Below, piece by piece: positions 17,166 to 25,937 of a stretch of 35,761 nucleotides of DNA. A model generated the notes under the pieces. That model worked only from the letters and a program-made list of their open reading frames with translations, was not told the origin of the DNA and ran no database searches. The stretch comes from Herminiimonas sp. (GTDB lineage: Bacteria > Pseudomonadota > Gammaproteobacteria > Burkholderiales > Burkholderiaceae_D). The translations under genes were made by a program, and so were the position numbers. Where the stretch lies: positions 1 through 35,761 of the forward strand of contig JAQGMO010000116.1 of NCBI GenBank assembly GCA_028292315.1. The letters run 5' to 3'. How positions within the stretch are numbered: position 1 is the stretch's first letter; every line of letters begins with the position of its first letter.

Positions 17166-18190
17166 GGATCGGGATCGTAAACGACATGCCTGTTGCGGTC
17201 GAAATGCTGCGCCGCGTGCTTGCCTTGAGAGACGATTATCGGATTGTCTGGGTTGCGAGCGACGGGCAGCAGGCGGTCGAGCGCTGCGCCTGGGAGACGC
17301 CCGACCTGGTGCTGATGGACCTGGTCATGCCGAACATGGACGGCGTTGAAGCCACGCGGTGCATAATGAAACAGACGCCGTGCGCGATCCTGGTGGTCAC
17401 GGTCGATGTCGGCGCCCATGCCTGGCGGGTGTTCGATGCGATGGGATATGGCGCGCTGGATGCAGTGGATACGCCGTCCCTCGGAAATGGCGACTTGCAA
17501 AAAAGCGCCGCGCCGCTGCTTGCTAAAATCGATGCAATCGGAAGATTAATCGGCGATCAACACGGCAGGAAAAGCGCGCCGGGAAATCCCTCCTCGCCAA
17601 AGGCCGATGCATCGACCGGCCTGATAGCGATCGGCGCTTCGGCTGGCGGCCCGGCCGCGCTGGCAACCGTGCTGGGCCAGCTTCCGGCGGATTTGTCCGC
17701 GGCTGTGGTCGTGGTCCAGCATATCGATGAATCATTTTCCGCCGGCCTGGCGCAGTGGCTGGACCAGCAGGCTGCGCTGTCGGTGCGCGTGGCGAAGGAG
17801 GGCGACCAGCCAGTCCCCGGCACGGTGCTGCTGGCGGGGACCAATGATCACCTGCGGCTCAAGGGGCCCGGGCAACTCGGCTACACGCGAGAGCCTGCCG
17901 GCGAGTTGTATCACCCCTCGGTCGATGTGTTTTTTCAAAGTGTCGTCCAGCACTGGCGCGGGCCGGCAGTCGGCGTCCTGCTTACCGGCATGGGCCGGGA
18001 TGGCGCGCTCGGCCTGAAGGCGATGCGTGGCAAGGGATACCACACCATTGCGCAGGACCGGCAATCCAGCGCCGTGTACGGAATGCCCAAAGCTGCAGCC
18101 GAACTGGACGCAGCGGTGGAAATTTCGCCGGTCGGAGCGATTGCACAAAAGCTGATCAGCGTCTTTGGCGCGACTGGCTCGAAAGGATAG
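17162..18190 (+). CDS. wspF: WspF, CheB-type methylesterase response regulator
   Basis: A 342-residue protein with an N-terminal receiver (phospho-acceptor Asp53 in [11 protein letters not shown]) and a C-terminal CheB methylesterase domain. The catalytic triad residues are visible in [11 protein letters not shown] (Ser), [10 protein letters not shown] (His) and [11 protein letters not shown] (Asp). It removes methyl groups from WspA and so resets the system; loss-of-function wspF mutants are known in Pseudomonas to give high c-di-GMP and wrinkly colonies. All catalytic motifs are intact here. It overlaps wspE by four bases and is followed after 5 nt by wspR. Confidence 0.94.
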   Translation: MRIGIVNDMPVAVEMLRRVLALRDDYRIVWVASDGQQAVERCAWETPDLVLMDLVMPNMDGVEATRCIMKQTPCAILVVTVDVGAHAWRVFDAMGYGALDAVDTPSLGNGDLQKSAAPLLAKIDAIGRLIGDQHGRKSAPGNPSSPKADASTGLIAIGASAGGPAALATVLGQLPADLSAAVVVVQHIDESFSAGLAQWLDQQAALSVRVAKEGDQPVPGTVLLAGTNDHLRLKGPGQLGYTREPAGELYHPSVDVFFQSVVQHWRGPAVGVLLTGMGRDGALGLKAMRGKGYHTIAQDRQSSAVYGMPKAAAELDAAVEISPVGAIAQKLISVFGATGSKG

Positions 18191-18195
18191 GAAAA

Positions 18196-19215
18196 ATGGA
18201 AACAACTGAAATGATCCCCGGCGCCGGGGCGATGCTGCCGCCGGACGATTATAAAATGATGGTATTGCTGGTCGACGACCAGGCCATGGTCGGCGAGGCG
18301 ATCCGGCGCGCGCTGCTGAGCGAGCCGCAGATCGACTTTCATTATTGCGCGCATGCCGACGATGCCCTTGACGTCGCCACGCGCACCGGACCGACAGTGA
18401 TTTTGCAAGACCTGGTCATGCCGGGCGTGGACGGCCTGACCCTGGTGCGCCAGTACAGGCTGAACGCGGCTACCCGCGACATCCCGATCATCGTACTATC
18501 GACCAGGGAAGATGCCGCCATCAAAAGCGCCGCGTTTGCCGCAGGCGTAAATGACTACCTGGTCAAGCTCCCCGATGCGATCGAACTGATTGCCCGCATC
18601 CGGTATCATTCGCGCTCATATATCAATCTGCTGCAGCGAAATGCAGCCTATCGCGCGCTGCGAGAGAGCCAGCAAAAACTGCAGGCAAGCAATCTGGAGT
18701 TGCAGCGCCTGACCAATACTGATGGGATGACCGGCATTGCGAACCGGCGTTATTTTGAAGAGTATCTCGCCGCCGAATGGCGGCGCGCCAAACGCGAGCA
18801 GAGCCCGTTGTCGATGCTGATGATCGATGTCGACAATTACAAGCTCTATAACGATACCAATGGCCACGTCGCCGGAGACGAGGTCTTGCGGCAGGTAGCT
18901 TCCGCCATCGATGCCGGCTGCCGCCGTCCGGCGGACCTGGCGGCGCGTTTCGGTGGCGAGGAGTTTGCCATGATATTGCCGTCGACCTCGCCGGGCGGCG
19001 CCAGGCTTCTGGCGGAAAAAGTGCGGCGCGCCGTGGAGGACCTGCGCATACCGCACCATTTGTCCGCGGTCGCCGACCGGGTGACCGTTAGCATCGGCTG
19101 TGCCACGATCGTGCCGACCGACTCCGAGTCCGCAACGCGGCTGATCGAGCTGGCCGATCTTGCCATGTATCGCGCCAAGGAGCAGGGGAAAAACCGGGCA
19201 GTGGACGCCGAATGA
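18196..19215 (+). CDS. wspR: WspR, receiver-GGDEF diguanylate cyclase
   Basis: The output of the Wsp array: a 339-residue response regulator that makes c-di-GMP when phosphorylated. The receiver domain (about 20-140) has the acceptor Asp72 in [12 protein letters not shown] short helical linker precedes the GGDEF domain, whose active site GGEEF is at 253-257. The product-inhibition I-site RPAD is at 244-247, five residues before it. All residues needed for catalysis and feedback are present. A good ribosome site (AGGA) precedes the ATG. It is the last wsp gene and runs into a convergent kinase gene. Confidence 0.95.
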   Translation: METTEMIPGAGAMLPPDDYKMMVLLVDDQAMVGEAIRRALLSEPQIDFHYCAHADDALDVATRTGPTVILQDLVMPGVDGLTLVRQYRLNAATRDIPIIVLSTREDAAIKSAAFAAGVNDYLVKLPDAIELIARIRYHSRSYINLLQRNAAYRALRESQQKLQASNLELQRLTNTDGMTGIANRRYFEEYLAAEWRRAKREQSPLSMLMIDVDNYKLYNDTNGHVAGDEVLRQVASAIDAGCRRPADLAARFGGEEFAMILPSTSPGGARLLAEKVRRAVEDLRIPHHLSAVADRVTVSIGCATIVPTDSESATRLIELADLAMYRAKEQGKNRAVDAE

Positions 19216-19237
19216 CGCCTGTTCGGCGGCACGGTTT

Positions 19238-19281
19238 GCCTGCATTGTCGACGCCCGGGAGGCTGCGCGGACAATGCAGGC
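19238..19281. terminator. Long stem-loop between convergent genes
   Basis: A perfect 12-bp inverted repeat pairs 19238-19249 (GCCTGCATTGTC) with 19270-19281 across a 20-nt GC-rich loop. It fills the 68-nt gap between wspR and the convergent kinase gene, where a bidirectional terminator is expected. No T-tract is present on either strand, so termination would be of a weaker type or the element may only protect mRNA ends. Confidence 0.5.
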
Positions 19282-19283
19282 CC

Positions 19284-22184
19284 CTAGGTAATCTGCGCGA
19301 GCAAGGACTCCAGCTGCGCCGGGTCCGCCGGTTTCACCAGGTGATAGTCGAAGCCGGCCGCACTTGACCGTTCGCGGTCCTGGCCCTGGCCGTAGCCTGT
19401 CAGGGCGATGAGTACCGAGTACTTCGTTTCCGGATGGGCCCGCAGGCGGCCGGCGAGTTCATAGCCGTCCATATCAGGCAATCCTATATCGAGCAGGAAT
19501 ACACGCGGTGCGGCGATTGCCGCGCGCTCCAGAGCCGTTCGCGCCGCATAGGCCACGGTCACATGGTGACCGGCGGCCTCGAGCACCATTGCAAGGCTGT
19601 TTGCCGCGTCCATGTTGTCGTCCACGATCATCAGGCTCAGCCGTTCGGCGCTGGCCGCGGTATTTGGCATGTCCATGCGCTCGCGTTGTTGTTTCTCTTC
19701 GTTTAGCCGCGGCAGGCGGATCGTGAAGGCGCTGCCCTTGCCTGCGCCTTCGCTGTGCACGGCTATGCTGCCGTCGTGCAGTTCGACCAGACTCTTGACC
19801 AGCGCGAGTCCGAGTCCCAGCCCGCCCTGGGTCCGGTCCGGCGATCGCTTCCCTTGCGCAAAAAGCTCGAACAGGTGCGGCAGCAAATCCGGTGCGATGC
19901 CGATTCCGTCATCGTGCACGCAAAGCTCGACTTGACCCGCACGCACGTCAATCCGCAGCACAATCTGGCCGCCGTTCGGCGTGTACCGGGCGGCATTGTT
20001 AAGCAGGTTTGCGATCACCTGCACTAGCCTGGTCTGATCGCCGCGGACCGGCGCAGGCACCGGCGGTAACTGCAATGTCAGGTGATGGCCGCGCGCGTCG
20101 ATCAGCGCGCGCACCTGGTCCACGGCGCCTGATACGAGGTCGCGCAGGTCGAGGGCTTCCTTATCGATCGTGACCAGGCCCCTGGTTACGCGCGATACGT
20201 CAAGCAAATCATCCACGATCCTGGTCATGTGTCCGACCTGGCGCGAAATGATTTCACTGGATTGCCGCACACGCGGTTCGTCGACGTTGATGAGCTTCAG
20301 GAGTTCGGCCGCGGTGCTGATGGGCGCAAGCGGATTGCGCAATTCATGCGCCAGCATTGCGAGAAATTCGTCCTTCCTGCGATCGGCTTCGCGTAAGCCT
20401 TCCTCGGCCAGCGTGCGCTTGGTGACATCGATCGAAATGCCGCGGATGGATAATGGATTGCCGGCCGCATCGCGCACAACCTTGCCCCGGGCTTCGGTCC
20501 AGATCAGTTCACCACTGGGCGGAACCATGCGTACCAGGGTCTCGAACTGACCGCGTTCGCGGAATGCGCGCGTCGCGGCATCGCGAAATTTTTGCACATC
20601 GTCCGGATGCACCCAGCTCCAGGCCGCTGCTTCATCGTGGCGCGCGCCGCCAAAAATCGGTTTCGCGTTTTCCGACAGCGTCACCTGTCCATTGGCGACA
20701 TTCCAGTCCCATACAACCATGCGGCCGGCCGCCAAGCCTTCCCGCAGCCGCTCCTGGGTTTCGCGCAGAGCCTGGTCCGCAAGCTTGCGTTCGGTGGCAT
20801 CATAACCTTCGACGAAAATGCCCGACACCAGGCCATCGGCCTCGATCACCGGTTGGTAAATGAAATTGACGAATCTTGCCACCGCGGGCGCGTCGGGGGT
20901 GAGCCGGAACAGGACCCGCGCCTCGTGCGCATGGAAGGGCTTGCCGGAATCGAATACCCCGTCGAGCATCTCGAAAAATCCCTGGCCTTCTAAATCAGGC
21001 AGCGCTTCCCGCACCGGCATGCCTAGCACTTCACGTTCCCCGACCAGCCGGATGAATGCGGCATTGGCCAGTTCAAAAACATGGTTTGGTCCGCGCAATA
21101 CAGCCATGAACCCGGGCGCCTGTTCGAACAGGGCTCTGAGCCGGTCGCCTTCATCGGCCAGCCGCCTGCTCAGCGCTTCCTTGGCCTTGCGTTCGTTTTG
21201 TTCAGCCTGGGCACGCTCGACCGCGTCCCAGGTGCGCTCGGCTACTTCTTGCGCCAGCATCACGTCCTGATCGGTCCAGCGGCGCGGCGCCGCCATCCCG
21301 ATGGCAAGGATGGAAGACAGCCGCCCTGCCTTGATCAGCGGAACGATCAGTATCGAGCGTATGCCCAAACCGGCGTAAGTACGGGCATAAGCCGCCGACC
21401 GCTCGTCCTCATCTATATCGACGATTCGTACGGTATATCCGGCGCGCACTTCGGCCGTGACCGGCTGTCCGAACGCTTCAAGCGGGAACGTCCGTCCGAT
21501 CACGCTCGGAACCGTGCCGTCGGTCCATCCCTGTGAAACGTTGAGCACGCTCAGGTGCTGGTCGACTTCGCTATAGCCGACCCGCGTAACGTCCAGATGA
21601 CGGCCAAGGAATTCACAGGCCATTGCGGTGATGTCGGTGGGCGCCGAAAGACCGCGCAGCCGGTCGGCCAGCTCGAGCTGAAACGCTTGGCGCCGTTCGG
21701 CGAGAACCTGGCCTGTCGTCTCGATGCAAGTGCAAAGCATGCCGGCGACCGCGCCGCTATCGTCGCGCAATGGCGAATAGGAAAAGGTGAACCAGGTTTG
21801 TTCTTCGTGCCCGTTACGCCGCATTGTCAGCGTCGAGTCTTTCGAAAAAGTCGCTTCCCCGGCCAGAGCTTGCTCGACCAGGGGATGAATGACGGGCCAG
21901 ATGTCGGCCCAAATATCCTGAAAGCGGCGTCCCAGGGCTGCCGGATGTCTTGCACCAAGAATTTCCGCGTAGGCGTCGTTATACAAGGAGCCGAATCCGG
22001 GTCCCCATGCCACGAACATCGGGAACTTCGAGTCGAGCACCATGCCGGCGATCGTCCGCAATGCCGGCGGCCATGTATCCGGGTGTCCCAGCGGCGAGTC
22101 GGCCCAGCAATGCGTTCGCATCCGAGCACGCATTGCGCCAACGCCATCCAGCAGATCCGTTTTTTCGATTTTTTTCAGACTCAC
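19284..22184 (-). CDS. Soluble hybrid sensor histidine kinase (PAS-GAF-PAS-PAS-HK-REC)
   Basis: A 966-residue multidomain kinase with no membrane segment. The order is: PAS-like domain about 30-160 (WADSPLGHPDTWP start), GAF about 170-325, PAS about 345-470, PAS about 480-595, HisKA 603-668 with His613 in LAHELRNPLAP, HATPase about 710-826 with glycine-rich GGLGLGLALVK, and a C-terminal receiver 848-964 with acceptor Asp899 in LLDIGLPDMDG. The signal is unknown. No separate Hpt or DNA-binding partner is nearby, so the output is unclear. The start is a GTG at 22184 with AGGG close upstream; ATG-initiated alternatives would truncate the first PAS domain. It converges on wspR, but a link to Wsp is only a guess. 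Confidence 0.9.
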   Translation of the reverse strand: MSLKKIEKTDLLDGVGAMRARMRTHCWADSPLGHPDTWPPALRTIAGMVLDSKFPMFVAWGPGFGSLYNDAYAEILGARHPAALGRRFQDIWADIWPVIHPLVEQALAGEATFSKDSTLTMRRNGHEEQTWFTFSYSPLRDDSGAVAGMLCTCIETTGQVLAERRQAFQLELADRLRGLSAPTDITAMACEFLGRHLDVTRVGYSEVDQHLSVLNVSQGWTDGTVPSVIGRTFPLEAFGQPVTAEVRAGYTVRIVDIDEDERSAAYARTYAGLGIRSILIVPLIKAGRLSSILAIGMAAPRRWTDQDVMLAQEVAERTWDAVERAQAEQNERKAKEALSRRLADEGDRLRALFEQAPGFMAVLRGPNHVFELANAAFIRLVGEREVLGMPVREALPDLEGQGFFEMLDGVFDSGKPFHAHEARVLFRLTPDAPAVARFVNFIYQPVIEADGLVSGIFVEGYDATERKLADQALRETQERLREGLAAGRMVVWDWNVANGQVTLSENAKPIFGGARHDEAAAWSWVHPDDVQKFRDAATRAFRERGQFETLVRMVPPSGELIWTEARGKVVRDAAGNPLSIRGISIDVTKRTLAEEGLREADRRKDEFLAMLAHELRNPLAPISTAAELLKLINVDEPRVRQSSEIISRQVGHMTRIVDDLLDVSRVTRGLVTIDKEALDLRDLVSGAVDQVRALIDARGHHLTLQLPPVPAPVRGDQTRLVQVIANLLNNAARYTPNGGQIVLRIDVRAGQVELCVHDDGIGIAPDLLPHLFELFAQGKRSPDRTQGGLGLGLALVKSLVELHDGSIAVHSEGAGKGSAFTIRLPRLNEEKQQRERMDMPNTAASAERLSLMIVDDNMDAANSLAMVLEAAGHHVTVAYAARTALERAAIAAPRVFLLDIGLPDMDGYELAGRLRAHPETKYSVLIALTGYGQGQDRERSSAAGFDYHLVKPADPAQLESLLAQIT

Positions 22185-22379
22185 ACCCTGTTTCCACGTC
22201 CTCGAGTGCCTGCGCGGATGCGCAATGCGTTACAGCAGATCCGGAGACAGTTGAAGCTTCCGCTCTAGACGGGCGCCGCGGCGTTCCGATCCCGCGAACT
22301 TGAAGCATACATGTCTTTGCGACAACATACTAGTCGGGTTTGAATCTCTTGCCTGCGGCCGCGCCTGGCTCAAAGTCCG

Positions 22380-22400
22380 GGTGGCGTTCGGCCGGCCACC
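22380..22400 (-). other. Hairpin just after hpnA stop
   Basis: GGTGGC (22380-22385) pairs with GCCACC (22395-22400) directly after the hpnA stop codon. There is no T-run on the minus strand, so it is at best a weak terminator. The remaining 22185-22379 interval is the leader of the kinase gene; I see no other clear element in it. Confidence 0.3.
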
Positions 22401-23402
22401 TTACTTGAGATAGCCGGTGCGACCAAACCAGTCGAGCGCCGCGCGCAATGCTGGCAGGTGCGGCCCCGGACGATACCCCAATTCGCGCTCGGCTTTGGCC
22501 GACGAGAAAAACATCCGGTTTTTTGACATTTTCAAGCCATCCACCGTCATGAAAGGTTCTTTGCCGGTCAACTGGGCGACGGCTTCGGCGGCGCGCGCAA
22601 GCGGGTACAACGGCCATAAAGGCAATTTTATCGTGGGCGCACGCCGGCCTGTCATCACGGCAATTTCACCGAGCAGGTGCTGCAGGGTGATGTTGTCCCC
22701 GCCGAGGATATAACGCTCGCCGATTTGCCCGCGTTCCAGTGCCAGTAGATGGCCAAGCGCCACATCTTCAACGTTCACCAGGTTCAGCCCGGTATCCACG
22801 AACGCCGGCATCTTGCCGGTCGCAGCTTCAACCAGGAGGCGACCGGTCGGCGTCGGCCGAACATCCTGGATGCCGATCGGCGTAGATGGATTGACGATGA
22901 CAGCCTGCAGCCTATCGCGAACGACCATCTGTTCAACCATACGCTCAGCCAATACCTTGCTGCGCTTATAGGCGCCAATCGCCTCGTGCGCCGGCAACGG
23001 TTCGTCTTCGGTTGCCGCAATAGTCTGACTGTCGACTCGCAGGGTTGCGACGCTGCTCGTGTATACCACGCGCTCGACTTGCCGCGAAAGTGCGGCCCGC
23101 ATCACGGCGCCCGTACCTTCGAGGTTGTTGCGTTCGATTTCGCCGGGATTGCGCGCCCACAGTCGGTAGTCGGCCGCGACATGAAACAGATAACGAACGC
23201 CTTCAAGTGCACGGCCGACGCATGCCTGGTCGCGTATGTCGCCTTCAATGAGCTCGGCATCGAGACCGGCCAGATTACGCCGTGGGCTGCCTGGGCGGAT
23301 TAATACGCGCAGCTGGTAACCGCGTTGTTGTGCCGCCCGCGCGACGGCCGAGCCGACGAAGCCCGCTGCGCCTGTAATGAGTACCCGATCTTCCGCTGAC
23401 AT
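22401..23402 (-). CDS. hpnA: HpnA, hopanoid-associated NAD-dependent sugar epimerase
   Basis: A 333-residue extended short-chain dehydrogenase. The Rossmann motif GAAGFVGSAVA lies near residues 11-21, and the catalytic YxxxK is in AYKRSKVLAE with a Ser in YTSSVATL. HpnA is consistently encoded in hopanoid loci, though its substrate is not firmly known. The ATG at 23402 (MSAEDRVLITG) fits family N-termini; an in-frame ATG at 23489 would add 29 residues without homology-like features and has no ribosome site. Upstream is a candidate promoter with an abutting operator. It diverges from ispH. Confidence 0.88.
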   Translation of the reverse strand: MSAEDRVLITGAAGFVGSAVARAAQQRGYQLRVLIRPGSPRRNLAGLDAELIEGDIRDQACVGRALEGVRYLFHVAADYRLWARNPGEIERNNLEGTGAVMRAALSRQVERVVYTSSVATLRVDSQTIAATEDEPLPAHEAIGAYKRSKVLAERMVEQMVVRDRLQAVIVNPSTPIGIQDVRPTPTGRLLVEAATGKMPAFVDTGLNLVNVEDVALGHLLALERGQIGERYILGGDNITLQHLLGEIAVMTGRRAPTIKLPLWPLYPLARAAEAVAQLTGKEPFMTVDGLKMSKNRMFFSSAKAERELGYRPGPHLPALRAALDWFGRTGYLK

Positions 23403-23509
23403 ACCTAAGTGTTCCCGGTTTTTGTGAATCAACGCAATGAGTTGCGTCAACCATAGCGCGTGCCGCACTACGAACCGTCTTTGCACCATCGCTTTGACGA
23501 ACGAGATGC

Positions 23510-23538
23510 AATTTATGCACCAGCCGACGTAATGTAAA
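23510..23538 (-). promoter_or_regulatory. Candidate sigma70 promoter of hpnA
   Basis: On the minus strand a TTTACA -35 box (23538-23533) and a TAAATT -10 box (23515-23510) are separated by 17 bp, near-ideal for sigma70. Transcription would begin around 23503, giving a leader of about 100 nt to the hpnA start at 23402. Confidence 0.55.
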
Positions 23539-23554
23539 TTGACTGGCAGTCAAT
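23538..23554. promoter_or_regulatory. Perfect inverted repeat, candidate repressor operator
   Basis: ATTGACTG-G-CAGTCAAT is a perfect 8-1-8 palindrome. It ends on the first base of the hpnA -35 box, a position suited to blocking or tuning RNA polymerase. Its compact form resembles operators of TetR-type regulators, but no regulator gene lies nearby, so the binding protein is unknown. It is also upstream of ispH and could affect both directions. Confidence 0.55.
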
Positions 23555-23692
23555 CTTTCGCTGGTGCGCAAGTTTTCATCGCCATAGGTTTCGGTGCAAT
23601 GCGCCAAATGCCAGGACCAGGCGGCAACAAGCCATAAGCCAGAGTTTGTTCCATCCCTCGCAGACGCCGAATTGGCCGAACCTGCACTGTTC

Positions 23693-23713
23693 GAAACAAT
23701 CTAAACTTGTTTC
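23693..23713. promoter_or_regulatory. Inverted repeat before ispH
   Basis: GAAACAA (23693-23699) and TTGTTTC (23707-23713) form a perfect 7-7-7 dyad that ends 3 nt before the GAGGGGAAG ribosome site of ispH. It may be an operator or, if transcribed, a short hairpin beside the ribosome site. The remaining divergent spacer (23403-23728) holds no gene that I can support. Confidence 0.45.
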
Positions 23714-23728
23714 CACGAGGGGAAGAGC

Positions 23729-24724
23729 GTGCCGGACCAGAAACCTATGGACGTCGTCAAGGCCACAGCGCCGATGCGGATCATTCTTGCCCAACCGCGC
23801 GGGTTTTGTGCCGGTGTCGTGCGCGCCATCGAAATTGTCCAACGCTCGCTGGAGCGGCACGGCGCCCCGGTCTATGTACGCCACGAAATCGTACACAACA
23901 AGGCTGTGGTCGACGGCCTCAAGGCCAAGGGCGTTGTATTTGTTGAAGAACTGGACAAGGTCCCGGCCCGCGCCGTCACTATCTTCAGCGCGCATGGCGT
24001 GGGCCGAACGGTCGAGGCGAATGCCGAGGCGCGCCGGTTGCATGTTCTGAACGCCACCTGCCCGCTAGTTACCAAAGTCCATGTCCAGGGCCGCCAATAT
24101 GCGGCGAGCGGACGGGTCGTGATCCTGATCGGGCATGCCGGTCACCCGGAAGTCGAAGGTACGATGGGCCAGATCGATGGCCGCGTGTTACTGGTGCAGG
24201 ACGAGCGCGAAGCCGAGTTGCTGGATTTGCCCAGCGACACGCCGGTGGCCTACGTTACTCAAACCACACTGAGCGTGGATGACACGCGTGGCGTGATTGC
24301 GGTATTGCACCGCCGTTTTACCGACCTCGTCGGTCCGGACATACGTGACATTTGCTATGCCACGCAAAATCGCCAGCGCGCAGTGCGCGAACTGTGCAAA
24401 CAAGTCGATGTGCTGCTCATTGTTGGCGCGAAGAATAGTTCAAACTCGAATCGCTTGCGCGAAATTGGCACTGATACCGGCATTCCAAGCTATTTACTGG
24501 ACGATGGATCCGGACTCGATCCGGACTGGATACGCGGTGTCAATGTAGTAGGTATCACAGCCGGCGCATCGGCCCCGGAAGAAATGGTCGAGCATGTAGT
24601 TAACGCATTACGCGCGCTGACTGAAGTTGAGGTGTCGACGATGGACGGACGTGAAGAACACGTCGAATTCCGTCTGCCATCCGAACTATCGCAAGATTTG
24701 CCGGCGCGGCACAACGCGCGCTAA
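23729..24724 (+). CDS. ispH: IspH, 4-hydroxy-3-methylbut-2-enyl diphosphate reductase
   Basis: The last enzyme of the MEP isoprenoid pathway, making IPP and DMAPP with a [4Fe-4S] cluster. The three cluster cysteines are Cys27 (GFCAG), Cys111 (NATCPLV) and Cys209 (DICYAT), and the catalytic glutamate lies in [10 protein letters not shown]. The 331-residue length is slightly above the classic size because of a 15-residue N-terminal lead. A GTG at 23729 is preceded by a strong GAGGGGAAG site; ATG codons at residues 7 and 16 are alternatives. It heads the hopanoid operon and is probably a cluster-dedicated copy, as many relatives carry a second ispH elsewhere; that is inference. Confidence 0.94.
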   Translation: MPDQKPMDVVKATAPMRIILAQPRGFCAGVVRAIEIVQRSLERHGAPVYVRHEIVHNKAVVDGLKAKGVVFVEELDKVPARAVTIFSAHGVGRTVEANAEARRLHVLNATCPLVTKVHVQGRQYAASGRVVILIGHAGHPEVEGTMGQIDGRVLLVQDEREAELLDLPSDTPVAYVTQTTLSVDDTRGVIAVLHRRFTDLVGPDIRDICYATQNRQRAVRELCKQVDVLLIVGAKNSSNSNRLREIGTDTGIPSYLLDDGSGLDPDWIRGVNVVGITAGASAPEEMVEHVVNALRALTEVEVSTMDGREEHVEFRLPSELSQDLPARHNAR

Positions 24725-24740
24725 ATGCAAGGAATTCGAT

Positions 24741-25877
24741 TTGTCTATCCCGATATTACAAAAAGTGGTGGTTGGCGCGTATATCCTTCGCAAACATCTC
24801 TCCAGGGAAAAACGCTATCCGCTGGCCTTGATGCTCGAACCTCTGTTTCGCTGCAACCTCGCTTGCTCCGGATGCGGCAAGATCGATTATCCGGACCCTA
24901 TCCTGAACCAGCGCCTGTCGCTGAAAGAATGCCTGGATTCGGTCGACGAATGTAACGCGCCGGTGGTGTCGATCGCCGGTGGCGAACCGCTGCTGCACAA
25001 GGAAATGCCTGAAATCGTCCGAAGTATTATCGCGCGCCGCAAGTTCGTCTATTTGTGCACCAATGCCTTGTTAATGGAAAAGAAGCTCGATGAATACAAG
25101 CCAGGTCCGTTCTTTGTGTGGTCGGTGCATCTCGACGGCGATAAGCAGATGCATGACCGCTCGGTATGCCGGGAAGGCGTATATGACCGCGCCGTCGCGG
25201 CGATCAAGCGCGCGAAAGAGCGCGGTTTTCGCGTCAATATCAATTGCACTTTGTTTAACGATGCACAACCGGGAAAGGTTGCCGAGTTCTTTGACACGGT
25301 CAAGGCCATGGGCGTCGACGGCATCACGGTTTCGCCGGGCTATGCCTACGAAAGGGCTCCAGAGCAGCAGCATTTCTTAAATCGCGGCACGACCCGGCAA
25401 CTGTTCCGCGACATATTGAGACTCGGTGACGGTGGCCGAAAATGGGCGTTCAGTCAATCGAGCCTGTTTCTCGATTTCCTTGCCGGAAATCAGACTTATC
25501 ACTGCACCCCCTGGGGCAATCCGGCACGCACCGTATTCGGATGGCAGCGTCCCTGCTATCTGCTTGGTGAAGGATATGCCAGGACGTTCAGGGAGTTAAT
25601 GGAAGAAACCGATTGGGATGCGTATGGCACGGGAAAGTACGAAAAGTGTGCCAATTGCATGGTGCATAGCGGCTATGAAGCGACCGCCGTGATGGATACC
25701 GTGACACGCCCCCTGACGGCATTGAAGGTCGCCCTCGCGGGCGTGGGCACCAAGGGCGCAATGGCGCCCGATATTCCACTCGATAACCAGCGCCCGGCGC
25801 AATACGTCTATTCGCGCCATGTGGAAATCAAGTTGGCCGAGATTAAGGACTTAAGGCGGGACATAAAGCGGCCGTAA
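24741..25877 (+). CDS. hpnH: HpnH, radical SAM adenosylhopane synthase
   Basis: HpnH joins a 5'-deoxyadenosyl group to diploptene, the first step in making side-chain-extended hopanoids. The 378-residue protein carries the radical SAM CNLACSGC motif with Cys38, Cys42 and Cys45, and a C-terminal cysteine pair in KCANCMVHSGYEA. I chose the TTG at 24741 (MSIPILQKVVVGAY) because AAGGA lies 7 nt upstream and this N-terminus is the usual one; the frame is open further upstream, but that part overlaps ispH. It begins 16 nt after the ispH stop. Its product would be the substrate of HpnG, encoded at the end of the window. Confidence 0.93.
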   Translation: MSIPILQKVVVGAYILRKHLSREKRYPLALMLEPLFRCNLACSGCGKIDYPDPILNQRLSLKECLDSVDECNAPVVSIAGGEPLLHKEMPEIVRSIIARRKFVYLCTNALLMEKKLDEYKPGPFFVWSVHLDGDKQMHDRSVCREGVYDRAVAAIKRAKERGFRVNINCTLFNDAQPGKVAEFFDTVKAMGVDGITVSPGYAYERAPEQQHFLNRGTTRQLFRDILRLGDGGRKWAFSQSSLFLDFLAGNQTYHCTPWGNPARTVFGWQRPCYLLGEGYARTFRELMEETDWDAYGTGKYEKCANCMVHSGYEATAVMDTVTRPLTALKVALAGVGTKGAMAPDIPLDNQRPAQYVYSRHVEIKLAEIKDLRRDIKRP

Positions 25878-25937
25878 TTAAAATCAAGGCCGCCAAAAAC
25901 CCATTGAAGGTAAAAGCTGAGAAAACCACTTTGGCAT

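Noticed and set aside
23403-23489. 29-residue N-terminal extension of HpnA
   Set aside because: It precedes the Rossmann fold that normally starts these proteins, and no ribosome site precedes the upstream ATG.
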